Position numbers and translations under genes: made by a program
Assembly (NCBI RefSeq): GCF_030253575.1
Contig: NC_080563.1
Span: 10,931,001 to 10,995,000, forward strand
From: Rhododendron vialii
Taxonomy: Eukaryota > Streptophyta > Magnoliopsida > Ericales > Ericaceae
Direction of reading: 5' to 3'
DNA length: 64,000 nucleotides
The notes under the pieces: generated by a model
Seen by the model: only the letters and a program-made list of their open reading frames with translations
What the model was told of the DNA's origin: nothing
The model's database searches: none
Shown here: one piece after another, positions 47,915-59,826 of the stretch
Numbering within the stretch: position 1 is the first letter of the stretch
Layout of the letters: each line of letters begins with the position of its first letter

Positions 47915-48030
47915 GTTGATATTCGATCAATGCCATTTGGACAAGGTCGACAAATTCGGCGAGTAAATTAACAGTCGAGAGTTTGAGTCACTCGTAGGCC
48001 CAAGAAGGTGGACCCAAATGGCATTGATCC
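47915..48030. repeat. Spaced inverted repeat
   Basis: GATCAATGCCATTTGG at about 47926 is mirrored by CCAAATGGCATTGATC at about 48014, with about 70 unrelated bases between. Confidence 0.6.
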
Positions 48031-48149
48031 CGAAATGTTGCTTTCTAGCATCATTTCATTGAGTCCCATTTCATTATCCTTTCAGCATTTCAATCTGAAA
48101 AGTCCAGAGCTTTCATACTTTTTTTCCCCCCAAATATTGTGGAGTTAGC

Positions 48150-48350
48150 AGGGCCGTTGTCCAGAAGAGGTTTTAGAGGTTATGTATAGTCTGAATCCTA
48201 AGCACCCACGATGGAGCTCAAACCATGGCCTCCCACATGGGAAGGTCCAAGAGAATTAGTCCACAAGAGGTTTTAGAGATTATGCACAGCTTGAATTCCA
48301 AACACCCATGAAGGAGCTCGAACTTTGGCCTCCCACGTGGGGAGATCTAG
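48150..48350. repeat. Diverged tandem pair
   Basis: GGTTTTAGAGRTTATG.A.AG.{TT}GAAT, then GGAGCTC.AAC and GGCCTCCCAC.TGGG, occur at about 48170-48250 and 48270-48350. Probably a dispersed repeat; the family is not recognised. Confidence 0.6.
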
Positions 48351-48411
48351 AAGATACCAATTGGGCAAGAGCCCATTGGCCAGAACATTCATACCAAATT
48401 GCTAATCGTAG

Positions 48412-48592
48412 GTGTTTTTGCTAATCTTGTTGTAAGGGGTGTGATTAGGTCCCTTAATTAAATTGGCAAATTGTACTAAAAATTGACCAATGAGGTATGA
48501 AAGCTCATATTGGTCAAATTGTTTGTACAATTTCCCAAATTAATTAAGGGACCTAATCACACCCCTTACAAAAAGATTAGCAAAAACCCTAA
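48412..48592. mobile_element. Near-perfect hairpin MITE
   Basis: Arms of about 85 bp (TTTTTGCTAATCTTGTTGTA...GTGTGATTAGGTCCCTTAAT and its mirror) are separated by fewer than 15 bases. Arm identity is high, so the insertion is probably young or the hairpin is still being corrected. Confidence 0.8.
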
Positions 48593-48787
48593 GATTCTCT
48601 TAAACCAATGATGTCGGACACGTATCTTTAAAACCACATGGTGTGCGAGTTATTCAAGCAAAACTATATAGGTCCAACTTAGCTGTCCTAGACTGCCAAC
48701 CTCTTCTTGTTTTCTACTACTCCGTAGTACTATTTAAACTTGAAAGGCAAAGGAAGGAATATGAACTTGTCAAAAATACAGAAATAC

Positions 48788-49156
48788 TACTGGTACAGCA
48801 GTTGAGACACAGATAGCGCGTACAATACGCGTTTGGACCCATCTCGGGTCCAAAAAAATTAATCGGAGTCGCTCATTTTGTTCAATATATTTTGCTCAAG
48901 GTCCCTGCAAAAAATCAGCTCCATCCGACAACGATAAGAGCGTTTACGAAGCGTCCAAAATTGCTTAAGAAAATTTCTAAAGCGATTTTGGACGCTTCGT
49001 AAATGCCCTAATCGATGTCGGATGGAGTTGATTTTTTACAGGGACCTTAATCAAAATATATTGAATAAAATAAGCGGCTCCGATTATCTTTATTGGACCC
49101 GAGAGGGGCGCAAACGCGCGTTATACGCGCTGTCTGTGCCCAACCTGCTGTACCAG
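48788..49156. mobile_element. Foldback element F
   Basis: CTACTGGTACAGCAGTTGAG at the left against CAACCTGCTGTACCAGTGG at the right. The arms pair nearly to the loop (AAAAAATCAGCTCCATCCGA...GCGTTTACGAAGCGTCCAAA against TTTGGACGCTTCGTAAATGC). Confidence 0.85.
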
Positions 49157-50779
49157 TGGCGGCATTCTAAAAAATATGCGCACCCAGAAAGATGTTGTGT
49201 CCAATCCGTGGGCACAAAATGTCAATGGGTTCATAACCATTATTGGCTTTTACTATTTTTATTTAAGTAAATGGTGGGTCGTCTTAATTGTGTGAGAAAA
49301 ATAATACTCGAACAGTTTATGAACCGACGATTGGTAACCACATGGTCAATATAGATTTGTTTTACAATTTACTTTTAAAATTATACCATCCATGTTTGTA
49401 TAAGGAATATTAGCCGACCAAGGGGTTAACGACATTGGAACAATTTAAAAAAAAAATAAAAATCTCTCGATGACCTACTCAGCAAACTCTACAAAATTAA
49501 TGATTCGGATCACGGTGGTAGAATCTCGGAAACATGTACCGAGTCACTACATTCCTATAGTGTATTAGTTCACTGCAAGACCCCTTGTCTCTTTCTTTTT
49601 TAGTTCACATGCAGAGGTAGCTCTGACATTTTAGGGGCCTAAATCGAAATTCAAAAATGAGACCATTGTATTGGACCATTATAGGGAATTAAAACAGTGG
49701 AAAGGGCCTCTGAAATTCAAAAACAAAATAAAAATCAAGGCCTAAAGCAGCCGCAACACAAGTTTTAGCTCAGAGCGGACTCTGTTCATATTATATTGAA
49801 GGCAACATGAGTGAACGGAAAACAACGTCTAAGTATCACTATTTGTAGATGATAAAAGAGTTTTAAACACTTTAATGGCCAAATAAGTAAAAATAGTCCT
49901 ACGTGTGAAAAAATAGTGGAACTATCACCTCCATAGTTGTCGAATTGTCAACCGAATCGAAAATCAAGACGGCCAATTACAATTCGCGAATCGAATCGCT
50001 CTTGTTCGGTCATGATTTTAGAAAGTGTTGAAATATAGTATTATCTTATGCATTTGGTGAATGGAAAAGATACAATATTATACAAGTACTAGTAATTATT
50101 TTAGACTTAAATCAATAAGAACCGGTCTCGAAGAAAACGTGGTACAATCGGAAAGACCATTGCTTATATTGCAGGAGATGTGAGCTCAATAATGCAATTT
50201 TGGGCTCTATTTTATAGGAAAATTGTCCAAATAACCCTTTCAAATCTTTATGTCTGATTATATGTGATCTTTTCTGTCTTCCTCTACCGTATATTTTTTT
50301 TATTTTTCTACTATATATAATGACCCATGTAATGTAAGAAACATTATTGAAACAAGAATTTAAGATGCATCATGCAGAAAGTTTAAATTGACTTGAGAGA
50401 AATTCGATAAAATAAAAAGGACATATATAAATAAATACATATGAATACCGATTTTCTACACTATTGGTAATTAAAAAAAAACCATTGGAGACGAATATCA
50501 TGAGTAAATAACTACAAAGAAATTTAAGATAGCTTAATTTTATTTATTTTTAATCTTATAAGCTTTTTATATCCAAAGCATTTTACTGTTTCAATTAACC
50601 ATCTCTCCTGATGGCTTTTACTAATTCCTTTTCCATCTGAATGAACTCTATTGATGAAGTCAATCGTTTTTCTTGGTTTGTCCAAATCCTATTTTTAAAA
50701 CGCGTCTGGTAAAAGCATAAAAATTTATTCTTCTAAGATGCATTGCACCCACATACATATCAGAGGTGCTACTGGTACA
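49157..50779. other. Intergenic, no gene seen
   Basis: AT-rich, no supported frame. No element ends were recognised. Confidence 0.5.
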
Positions 50780-51135
50780 GATTTTATATCTGTACCAACA
50801 CGTACAAATTTTTTTTGGGTCTGTTTTGAATCTAAAAAAAATGATCGAAACCGTTCATTTTGTTTAAAATACTTTGCTTATGGTCCGTTCGAAAAATAAG
50901 CTCAATCCGGTATCGTTTAGGGCATCTGTGAAACGTCCAACTTTATTCTAGAATTTAGGCTTGAATTCTAAAGCAAAGATGGATGTTTCGTAAACGACCT
51001 TTCCGTTATTGGATGGAGCTTATTTTTTTGCAAGGGCCATAAACGAAGTATTTTAAATAAAATGGATGGCTCCGATCATTTTTTAAGACCCAAAACGGAC
51101 CAGGAAAGATTTGTACGCACCGATACAGATTTAAC
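50780..51135. mobile_element. Foldback element G
   Basis: CTGTACCAACACGTACAAAT on the left against ATTTGTACGCACCGATACAG on the right. The inner arms (AAAAATAAGCTCAATCCGGT...GTGAAACGTCCA) match element F in plan and partly in sequence. Confidence 0.8.
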
Positions 51136-51292
51136 TGCATATTTTGAATCTGTACCGTTATGCGGATAAAAATAAAATAAAAAAATCTGTACCGTTATAC
51201 TTTTGGCATTCCCTAGCTTGGTGTATTGGTTTGGTCTTACGATGTAGTCAATGGTTCTGTAACCGAGATCACCTCCGTTAAAAATGGGTAGT

Positions 51293-51612
51293 GCTGTCCA
51301 GTTTGGTTAATAACCAGTCCCATCCAGCTTGGCTTTTGTGGGCCCTGTCTCGGGCTCACAACAAAAGTCGAAATCGTTCAGTTTGTTGATCTTTCCGCAT
51401 GCCAAAAATGGTGTTGGTTGGTTGCCGATCGACGCCTGATCGGAACACATTTATCTTTAAATGAGTGCACTTATCACATAGACTGCACTTATCAAGCATC
51501 AATCGGTAACCAACGAACACGAGTTCTACAAAATGAACGCTTTTGTTTTTGTTGTGGGCCTAAAAAATACAAATTGGACGAGAGTGGTTATTAACCAAAC
51601 TTGACAGGACAT
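51293..51612. mobile_element. Foldback element H
   Basis: GTCCAGTTTGGTTAATAACC on the left against GGTTATTAACCAAACTTGAC on the right. The inner arms pair at GTTGGTTGCCGAT...ACGCCTGATCGG and around a TAAATGAGTGCACTTATCA loop. Confidence 0.8.
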
Positions 51613-52089
51613 GCTCCCTTCAAAAATGTAATGTAAAATGCATACTCTGTCCTAATTTGTTTGTTCTTGTTTTATTTTAAGTGAATAAAACATTATTCAC
51701 ATTTACTAATCAATGATATATTTTATATCCAATACGAATATTATGGCTATTCGCCTCTATGTCCAAGTAAGGTAAGCAAAGAGCATTGGCTCACCCCATA
51801 TGAGAGTGAGCAAGAACGAGATCACAAGGTTCATGGGTTAGGAATTGTCAAAAAAAACACACACACATAATCACCAACATGACTTTCTTACAGATTGGCA
51901 TTAGACTCAGATGGCATTTTACAGTGTACATTAGTCGCAAAAGGAGTCACATCTGTCCCAATTCAAGCATCGTTGAGTTCTATCGTAGGATTGTGGCAAA
52001 ACATAACCCGAACTTCTCGCTTCCATCGGCCCATTGATGGAAATAGTCTTCGTTAGTTCTCTTAAACAAAAGTTTCAGTCTTTGACTAA

Positions 52090-53163
52090 GGCCATCCACA
52101 GTGGCATAATCAAAAGCAAATTATTTTTAAAGTTAACAATATTGGAGTAAAAGATGGCTCACAATGGTATAATCAAACTTAACAACATTCTTAGAAATAA
52201 TCAAATTTTGGGCTTTGGATAACCAAAACTAGCAATCTTTTTTCAATAATCAAAATTTGTGGATCTCACACCACATAAGTTAACTGGTTCTAAAATTTAT
52301 GTACACACGTGTTTCAAATGATATTTTCTTCGCCCACTCTATATCTCATTTTCTTCAGCCACAAACTCTTTCTTTTTCTTTCCCTCCAAAAGTAAAGCTC
52401 ATATCTTTCAATCATTTACAATTCAACTCATTGTCACCGGATTAAGGTATTTCACTTTTTTCCGTTTTTATTTTATTCTTTTTCGTTCCTTTCCTTGTGG
52501 TTGAGTACATGAAGAACCTTGCATTCTTTTACAAATTCAAGAACACATCCGTTTTTTTTTTTTTTTTTTGAGTACATGATTTTTTTTTCAAATTCATAAT
52601 ATGAGGAAAGGAAGTCACCAATTTTTTTCTCCAAAATTAAGGGAGAAAATCGATATATTTTTGCCAAAAAAAAAACCGTAATGGAGGGAAGTGATCAATG
52701 GTGGAAAACATTTGCCGCCGCATTCAGGTATTTCACTTTTTTTTTTTTCCATTTTTATTTTATTCTTTTTTCGTTCCTCTCCCTGTGATTGAGTACATAA
52801 AGAACCTTACATTTTTTTACAAATTCAAGAACACATCTGGTTTTTTTTTTTTTTAGTACATGATTTTTTTTCCAAATTCATAATATTAGGAAAGGAAGTC
52901 ACCAATTCTTTCCCCAAAATTAAAGGAGAAAATTGATATATTTTTGCAAAAAAAAAAAGTGTAATGGAGGGAAGTGATCAATGGTGGAAAACACAAGGGG
53001 AGAGAGAGTGAAATTGTAGTGTATCCCTTATTTTAGTTATGGACTAGAAGTGACCATTGTGGACCTCAACATTGTTAAGCTTAGTAACCTCTTAAATGAA
53101 TAATCAAAAGCTGATGTGTCAACTTTTGGTTATCCATTTTTGATTATGCCACTGTGGATGGCC
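52090..53163. mobile_element. Tourist/Harbinger-type element, copy 3 (inverted)
   Basis: 1074 bp; GGCCATCCACAGTGGCATAA / TTATGCCACTGTGGATGGCC with TAA on both sides. Reverse orientation to copies 1 and 2 and more diverged. It contains an internal tandem duplication: 52445-52720 and 52728-52990 both carry GGTATTTCACTTTTT, TTCAAGAACACATC and AGGAAAGGAAGTCACCAATT. Confidence 0.92.
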
Positions 53164-53700
53164 TAATGGAAATAGCTTTTGACCGATGAAAATAATCTTC
53201 GTAAGTTCTCTTAAACAAAATTTTCAAATTTAGATAAAACATTAAATCTTAAATTTAAGAAATCAAAAAATATAACGATTTAAAAAAAAAAAAAAACTAC
53301 TACTACTCGTACTAAATAAATTAGTATAGAATGGATGAAGTAGTAAAAGATAAGGGGAAAAAAGAAGAAAATAAAAAGGGAGATAAATAAGCAGACAAAC
53401 AGTCTTTTTCTTCCTTCCCGGCAATGGTTTATCAGTTTCACTTTCACTGCCTAAAACCCACCTAACATAAAACGCAGACGAAAGCAAACTGAAAATAAAT
53501 ACTACTTGCCATCTGTGTTTCCGTGTCCATGATTTCGGCAAGTTGAATCTCTCTCTCTCTCTCTCTCTCAATCAACTGCCTTCCAAGCCACTCCTCAACC
53601 TTCCTCCCCCCCCCCCCCACCCCATTACATTCCGCACCCACAACCCTTAAACCTCAATCGAATGTCAGACAGATCAACCTCCCACCTCCTCAGAACCAAT

Positions 53701-56700
53701 ATGGCCAACGGAGATCCAGAGAGAGGTGCCAAGAGGCAACAGCAAGGCGGCTACTTCTCGCCCCCGTACTACGTGGAGCCCCAGGAGACCCTCTGGACTT
53801 CCTGGCTGGTCCCCATGATTGTGGTCGCCAACGTGACCATGTTCATCGTGGTTATGATAGTCAACAACTGCCCCAAAAACAACCTGGGTTTTGATGAGCG
53901 TTGCGTCGCCAGATTCCTCGGCCGGCTCTCGTTCGAGCCCTTGAGGGAGAACCCTCTTTTTGGGCCATCTTCGTCTACGTAATGTTTCTTTTTCTTGTTA
54001 CCCACCTCGTAAAACTGTTGTTGATTTATTGTTGCTATAGGTTCGGGTGTGGGTTTGATTGAGTGATTTGAGTTGGGTGACTTTTTGATTTACCCATCTC
54101 GTAATATGATTTTTCTTCAATATTGTCCTCGGCACTGTGTAGCCAGAGTAAATGAGAATTCACTTCAGTTTGTGAATAAGAAGATAATCTAGCTCAACAA
54201 AATGACATAAATTAGGCCCAATAAATTCTCAACCAGAAGAAAAAAGTTTATTCTATATCGACCTTTCTATTCAAAAAAATTCTTTGCTTTTTTGTCACCG
54301 TTGAACTGAAATCCTGGAGCACCCCTGTTTAGTTGGGCGTAGAGGATTGTAAACTAACCCTTACATGTTATATATTTTTGACATTTAGAGAGGTGTACTG
54401 GCTCTGTTGATATTGTTTGGTCTCTTTTGGTATTGTTGGCTTTTTGGCCTTTTGTTCTTCTCTTCCAATTGTACATGTGTTGCATACCTTGATGACTTCA
54501 CAATAAATTTGTTACTTATAAAATAAAATTAAAAAAAATTGTTGTCGTTTACATTGAATCTGGGTTGGGTTTGATCCATTTCTTGAATTGAGTTGTATAA
54601 CCTTTTGATTTACCATCTAAATCTTTGCTGTATCAAGGTGACTATGTGGAACTTTCTTTCTTTTGTGGTCTCCCAGTGCATTGGTGTTTTGTTTGCTTTG
54701 GTTATTGATGTTCATTGTGAGGTGTGGCATGTCCCCGTCTTCGGTTTTTTCCCCTAGTATGCTACAATTTCAACCCCCCCCCCCGCCCCCTCCCTTTTTT
54801 TTCTGACTGATTTAGGTCTTGGTTCATCCTTTGGGAGTTCTCAGCAAGAATTTAAGCATGATGTATGATGAAAGTTTAGTGGTTCTTTAGTTATTGTTAA
54901 GTTTGTATGCCCAAGTTTTCATTGTATAAATTGATTTGTATTTGATTCAATGAGTTAGGGCTCATGGTTTTGAAACTTCCTGCTTTTAAGAGTAATTTGG
55001 ACACGCTTTTAGAAACCAATTGGAGATTCGGCTGAAAGAAATATATTAATAACGCCTTCATAGTTAGAACTTATAGCTCAGGGCATGACTTCAATAGAGA
55101 GAAACCGAGGAACAGATTTTATCATGCTTCTACCATTTTTTCGGGATGGTTTGCATAATTGCTGGTTGTTGACTTTCATGTTCCTCCCACCATGTGTGTG
55201 ATTTGCTGTTTTTGCGAGTGGCACGAGTATGTTTCTCATTGTTGGAACTTGGAATCTTGCAATTAGTTATGGTGACAGCTTTTATAGGGTACATAGAACC
55301 CTGGGGTTAAATGAGCTTTTAGGGTGCTCTCATGCACTGTTTGATAAATAAATCAAAATTGTAATTGTATTTCTGAATCTTGTATCTGCCACTACTTCTG
55401 CAGATTGGAAAAATTGGGAGCACTAGAGTGGAACAAGGTAGTTCATGAACATCAGGGATGGAGACTTATCTCTTGTATCTGGTTGCATGCGGGTGTTATT
55501 CATCTGTTGGCAAACATGTTGAGTTTGGTGTTCATTGGGATTCGCCTTGAACAGCAATTTGGATTTGGTATGTTATGTTAGTTTATGGAACTGGAACCTA
55601 AACTTGTCCCTAACTCATATTTGTATGTTAAAAAGTTCATTCTACTGTTCTGATATTTTCCACTGTTTTTGTTGATGAGCTGAGACATGGATGTTGATGA
55701 TGGTTTTCTTTGGAGTTGGAAGTCCTGTAGGAATGAAATATTTGCTGAGCTTGTAATGGTCGTGTCAAAGAGGGTGTTTAGCAGTATCCATTAGACCAAT
55801 ATAGATATGACCAAGTGAAACCATTGGGATGTAGTTCTTTTCTTGCTGAAATTTAGAATCACCTGCTAATCTTACATTCTTACTTCTTTAAAAACTAGTA
55901 AAGATGAGGTTAATTTTTCCCCCAAGAATATTTTGGGCATCCCTTTGTACCGCAATCATGCCCATTATGAGGCTTTCATCGGTTAGTTCTTGATTTTCCT
56001 CTTTGGCTAATAGATGATAGAACATGTATTCTTAGATCAGTTTAATATGTATTTACTGGTATTGTTCGTATTCAAGATTGGCTTCATTTCTGTAGTAATC
56101 GGATGAACTTTTTTGGGGACAACGGAAATCCGTAATCAGTTGAGTTGACTCTGTGTATTATTCTTATGTTTATCTTACACGTAAATTTTCTTATTGGCAG
56201 TTCGAGTGGGGGCAATCTACCTGTTATCAGGATTCGGAGGGAGCATACTCTCTTGCCTTTTCCTTCGAAGCAATATTTCTGTTGGTGCTTCAGGTGCCCT
56301 ATTTGGACTTCTTGGAGCAATGCTATCAGAGCTTTTTACTAATTGGACTATTTATACCAATAAGGTAGTTCCTGTTGATACTTACTTTGTACGTTTTTAT
56401 TTTACTCTTTTCTTTTCCTCTTTTTCCCAGAAGAATAGGAGAAACCCAGCGGTTGGATTTTGCAATGCAGTTTATTTGTCCCAAGTCCCAATTCTCTGTA
56501 TATGGTTTTCAGAAAAAAACTTTGTTCAGGCTTTGAAAATGAAGAATTTGGCCTTTCTGTATCACATTTTGTGATTCCTCCTCTCTTGTTTTGTAGGCTG
56601 CTGCTGTATTAACCCTAGTGATCATCATTGTGATCAACTTAGCAGTTGGAATTCTTCCGCACGTTGACAACTTTGCTCACATTGGAGGATTCTTCACGGG

Positions 56701-57394
56701 TTTTTTCCTTGGTTTTGTGTTGCTACTCCGCCCCCAGTTTGGTTGGATGGAGTCCCAAAATCTTCCACCTCAGGCTCGTGCCAAATCCAAGCACTCCATT
56801 CTCCAATATGTATTCTGCGCGGTTGCTCTGGTTTTGCTGATTGCTGGGTAATAACTATCTCCTTAAATCCTAAGCTTTCTGGAATTTAGCTTATTGCTTG
56901 TGTAGGCACCACATCCGTCCTTTTCCTATCAGCACTTTTGTCGTTCCAAAGAGTGTTTCCCTAATGAAATTATCCAAGCAGTTGCAAATTTGTGTTGTTA
57001 TGATGCACACATAATAATGTCAAATCGGTGTTAGAGAAGAAAACACAAGACTGTTCGATGCCTTATTAGAATCAAGAAAAATACTTTGTTTCGATAGCAT
57101 AATGTGAACATCTCGTCATTTTCTCCATTTTCCTTTCTGCTATGCTGCATGGTAGCTTTCTTCTAGATTTCCTCCTCCTCATTCTACCGTTTCTTAACGA
57201 GATTCACAGATAAGCACATTATTGCTCCTGTGGCAAAAAGGACCTAATTTCCCATTCTTTTTCACGTTGACAATTGCAGAATCACGGCGGGACTGGTACT
57301 GCTATTTCGAGGGGATAATCCAAATAATCATTGCAGCTGGTGCCACTACCTCAGCTGTGTGCCCACCTCAAGATGGAACTGTAATAGTAACTGA
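53701..57394 (+). CDS. RBL2: Rhomboid-like intramembrane serine protease
   Basis: An active-type rhomboid of the secretory pathway (Arabidopsis RBL1/RBL2 group), cutting membrane proteins inside the bilayer. Exons: 53701-53978, 55404-55567, 56201-56364, 56597-56847 and 57280-57394; all GT/AG; 323 residues. Seen: a hydrophilic N-terminus, TM1 ([20 protein letters not shown]), a luminal loop with [19 protein letters not shown], the [11 protein letters not shown] motif (H126, N130), catalytic Ser178 in GASGALFG, catalytic His230 in NFAHIGGF, a last TM ([20 protein letters not shown]) and a cysteine-rich tail ([10 protein letters not shown]). The whole catalytic dyad is present, so it should be active. 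An in-frame ATG at 53662 would add 13 residues; 53701 (MANGDPERG) is preferred because family members start MAN. Confidence 0.95.
54300..54540 (+). repeat. Possible LINE 3' end in RBL2 intron 1
   Basis: Wording such as TTGTACATGTGTTGCATACC followed by TTCACAATAAATTTGTTACTTATAAAATAAAATT and an A-rich tail resembles the 3' ends of plant L1 LINEs. No coding part is attached. Confidence 0.3.
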
Positions 57395-57666
57395 TCAAAC
57401 AATTCTCACCAGTTCTTGCTTCCGTTCGTCGCGGTTGCCTCGTGCTCGGATTCTTTTTCCGTTACTGGGACTATTGGACATTTGTTTATTCCATTTTGTA
57501 TGCTTCCGCTTGTGCAGTCTATTTTCTTCTTCTGTTGTGTGGAAGACAGTCTAGGAAGTCTTGTTTGTAAAAATGTAACACGGGATCTCTTCCCATTATG
57601 CACACTAATTTCCGATTAAAGATTATCCGGCGATTTTGTTGTAGTTATTATTGCAAGCAATGCTTC

Positions 57667-57779
57667 AAACACACCTTCCGAAACACACTCCCAACACAAT
57701 CGTGTCCGAAGCTGTTAGATGTCCATGGATTTACGTACATCTAACGGTTTCGGACATAATTGTGTTTTAAAGGTGTGTT
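57667..57779. repeat. Hairpin sequence after RBL2
   Basis: AAACACACCTT...GTGTCCGAAGCTGTTAGATG pairs with CATCTAACGGTTTCGGACA...AAGGTGTGTT. About 113 bp; probably a small MITE. Confidence 0.6.
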
Positions 57780-57829
57780 CCTAAACTTTTATTTGTTATT
57801 GCCATGTCGTCTGAGAATGTACGGAGTGG

Positions 57830-57921
57830 GGTTGGCTCTGGGATTTATGGGCCTAAAGTGAACTTTTTCAAATCGGGTTGGCTCTGGGATTTATGGGCCT
57901 AAAGTGAACTTTTTCAAATCG
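57830..57921. repeat. Exact 46-bp tandem duplication
   Basis: Two identical head-to-tail copies starting GGTTGGCTCTGGGATTTATG (57830-57875 and 57876-57921). Confidence 0.95.
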
Positions 57922-58103
57922 GTATATAGTTAAAAATATTTGTGAGAAAAAACTTTCATACACAAGTCACTACGCTCGTTCAAATTGGGGGGCCTAAAGC
58001 GGTAATTTTATGAGTTATCGTGCTTTGTACAAAAATTGAGGCCAGTAGTTTCAATTTTCTGGAAAGTTCTCATTTTTCAAAACAACTTTGCTAGCGCCTA
58101 GTA

Positions 58104-58184
58104 CTACACCCAAACACACATACACACCCACATTCACGCTCTCATGTGAATGTGGGTGTTAAGGTGTGGTTTTAGAATTATTGT
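58104..58184. repeat. Small hairpin
   Basis: CACACCCACATTCAC pairs with GTGAATGTGGGTG across a short loop; the outer parts pair imperfectly. Confidence 0.55.
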
Positions 58185-58210
58185 TTTTCAAAACCGGAAG
58201 GAAGATACTA

Positions 58211-58438
58211 CTCCCCCCATTCCTTTTTAAATGTTCACTATAGTTTTGTTTGTCATTTTTTATTGTTTATATATCTCAATGTACATTGCTAAAAATATGT
58301 AATATGGATATTGTTTGATAGATCTTAATTATTTCTTTAAGACAATAATTTTAAAAAAAACATAAAACATAATATACATCAAAAGATATAAGCCATTAAA
58401 AATATCATGCAAAACACAAAAGACAAAAAAGAAGAGAT
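58211..58438. mobile_element. Stowaway MITE with decayed right end
   Basis: CTCCCCCCATTCCTTTTTAA after TA at the left; the body shares ATATGTAATATGGATATTG and TTTGATAGATC with the copies at 26823 and 60081. The right terminal repeat is not recognisable and the sequence runs into the tRNA gene. Confidence 0.65.
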
Positions 58439-58440
58439 TG

Positions 58441-58514
58441 TGGCTTCGCCCGGGTTCGAACCGGAGACCTTCAGTGTGTTAGACTGACGTGATAACCAAC
58501 TACACCACGAAACC
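58441..58514 (-). tRNA. tRNA-Val (anticodon AAC)
   Basis: 74 bases on the minus strand, starting GGTTTCGTGGTGTAGTTGG. The acceptor stem GGTTTCG/CGAAGCC pairs with one G-T. The anticodon stem-loop is CAGTCTAACACACTG with AAC in the loop; the T arm is TCCGGTTCGAACCCGGG. Internal promoter boxes A (TGGTGTAGTTGG) and B (GGTTCGAACCC) are intact. Anticodon AAC is read as valine (IAC after editing). No intron. It should be functional. Confidence 0.95.
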
Positions 58515-59169
58515 ATTCGTGGGATTATGGCGTAATTTTAGTTATTTGAACTATATTTAGAAGTTGACCAACTATTTTTGTTTCATTGCTTTCTGGATGA
58601 AGTGATAACTTGAGCACAACAAAATGGATGCAAAGTTCTAAACCTCATCGCTTCGGATTTTACTTCGACAATCGAAAAAGTGATACGGAGTAGTATTATT
58701 TAAACCGTGGATTAATGCGATTACAATTTTTAACGACCAGAGAGGTACTTGTTCGCAAAATCGCAATCAACATTTGCGTCAACATTTTGATTATTCTCAA
58801 TGATCACCTCGTTTATCCATATGATTATGGTCCTACTTTTATCAAAAGTAATGAAATTATGAGTAAACGAGGTTGAAGATAGATAACATCAAAGTTTGTG
58901 GTTCAATACTCTAAAAGTAATTACTGTTTTCGAAAGAGAGTTCTCAAACACAAAAGATATCTGAGTTTTATTTGGACTAATTTTTTTTAAAGCTTATTTT
59001 CGTGGGTTTCTGATTTTTGCTAATTTTTTGTTAATCTTTTTTCTTCCTAATCCATCTTGAGGAGAGAAATACAAAGAATAAAAAAAGATATTCAGATCAA
59101 AAGTAAAAAGACATTCAATAGAGCTAAAATTTGAGGTGATAGGGAATGTAAAAATTACTGCACTCCGTA
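58515..59169. other. Intergenic, no gene seen
   Basis: The tRNA 5' flank followed by AT-rich sequence; no supported frame. Confidence 0.5.
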
Positions 59170-59570
59170 TCTTTGGGCGTAAAATGTTTTACCTATTTTC
59201 TAGTGTTTGGTTGTGTAAAAAATTAGAAAAATATTTTACACGTAAAACATTTTCCAGCAATTGGATGAAAATGACTTATCCTCAAATCTTCCATAAGTTA
59301 TTTTTCGAAATGAACCCAATGCCCTTCTACTGCAATTCTCACTGCTTAGTTTCCTCGATCGTCAGTCATGACCCACGTTCAATTCTAATATTCTCAGATC
59401 TCTCCACCGTTTAAGCCCATCCTCCCTCTACACTATTTTGTTGATTTCTAAAAATATTTTCAAGTGCCAACTAAACACTGGAAAATAAAAGTTTGAAGTT
59501 TGTTTTCTAAAAAATATTTTACATGGAAAATATTTTACATTGAAACAAACGGAGCCTCAAAGTTTGTAAA
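59170..59570. mobile_element. MITE-like element with TAAAACATTTT phrases
   Basis: Left GGGCGTAAAATGTTTTACC with ACACGTAAAACATTTTCC; right TTTTACATGGAAAATATTTTACATTG, then AAACAAACGGAGCC. This wording is typical of common plant TIR elements. Borders are approximate. Confidence 0.5.
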
Positions 59571-59826
59571 TGGTACCAATTGGAATGAGCCACCCTTGTA
59601 CGCTTTAGGGGATGTTTCCACTAACAAAAAAACGCTAAAAATTTAAACGCAATTTACTATCTCGTTTTCACTGATAAAAAAGTTCCAGCATTTTACCATA
59701 TCGTTCCTACTAACAAAAAAGTTATCAACAAAATATTTTTTGCTACAGTAACTCTACTCATAAACCGATCAACAACTTATTTACTACCAAAAATAACTTA
59801 ACATTTCTCAACAATTTATTCACTAC

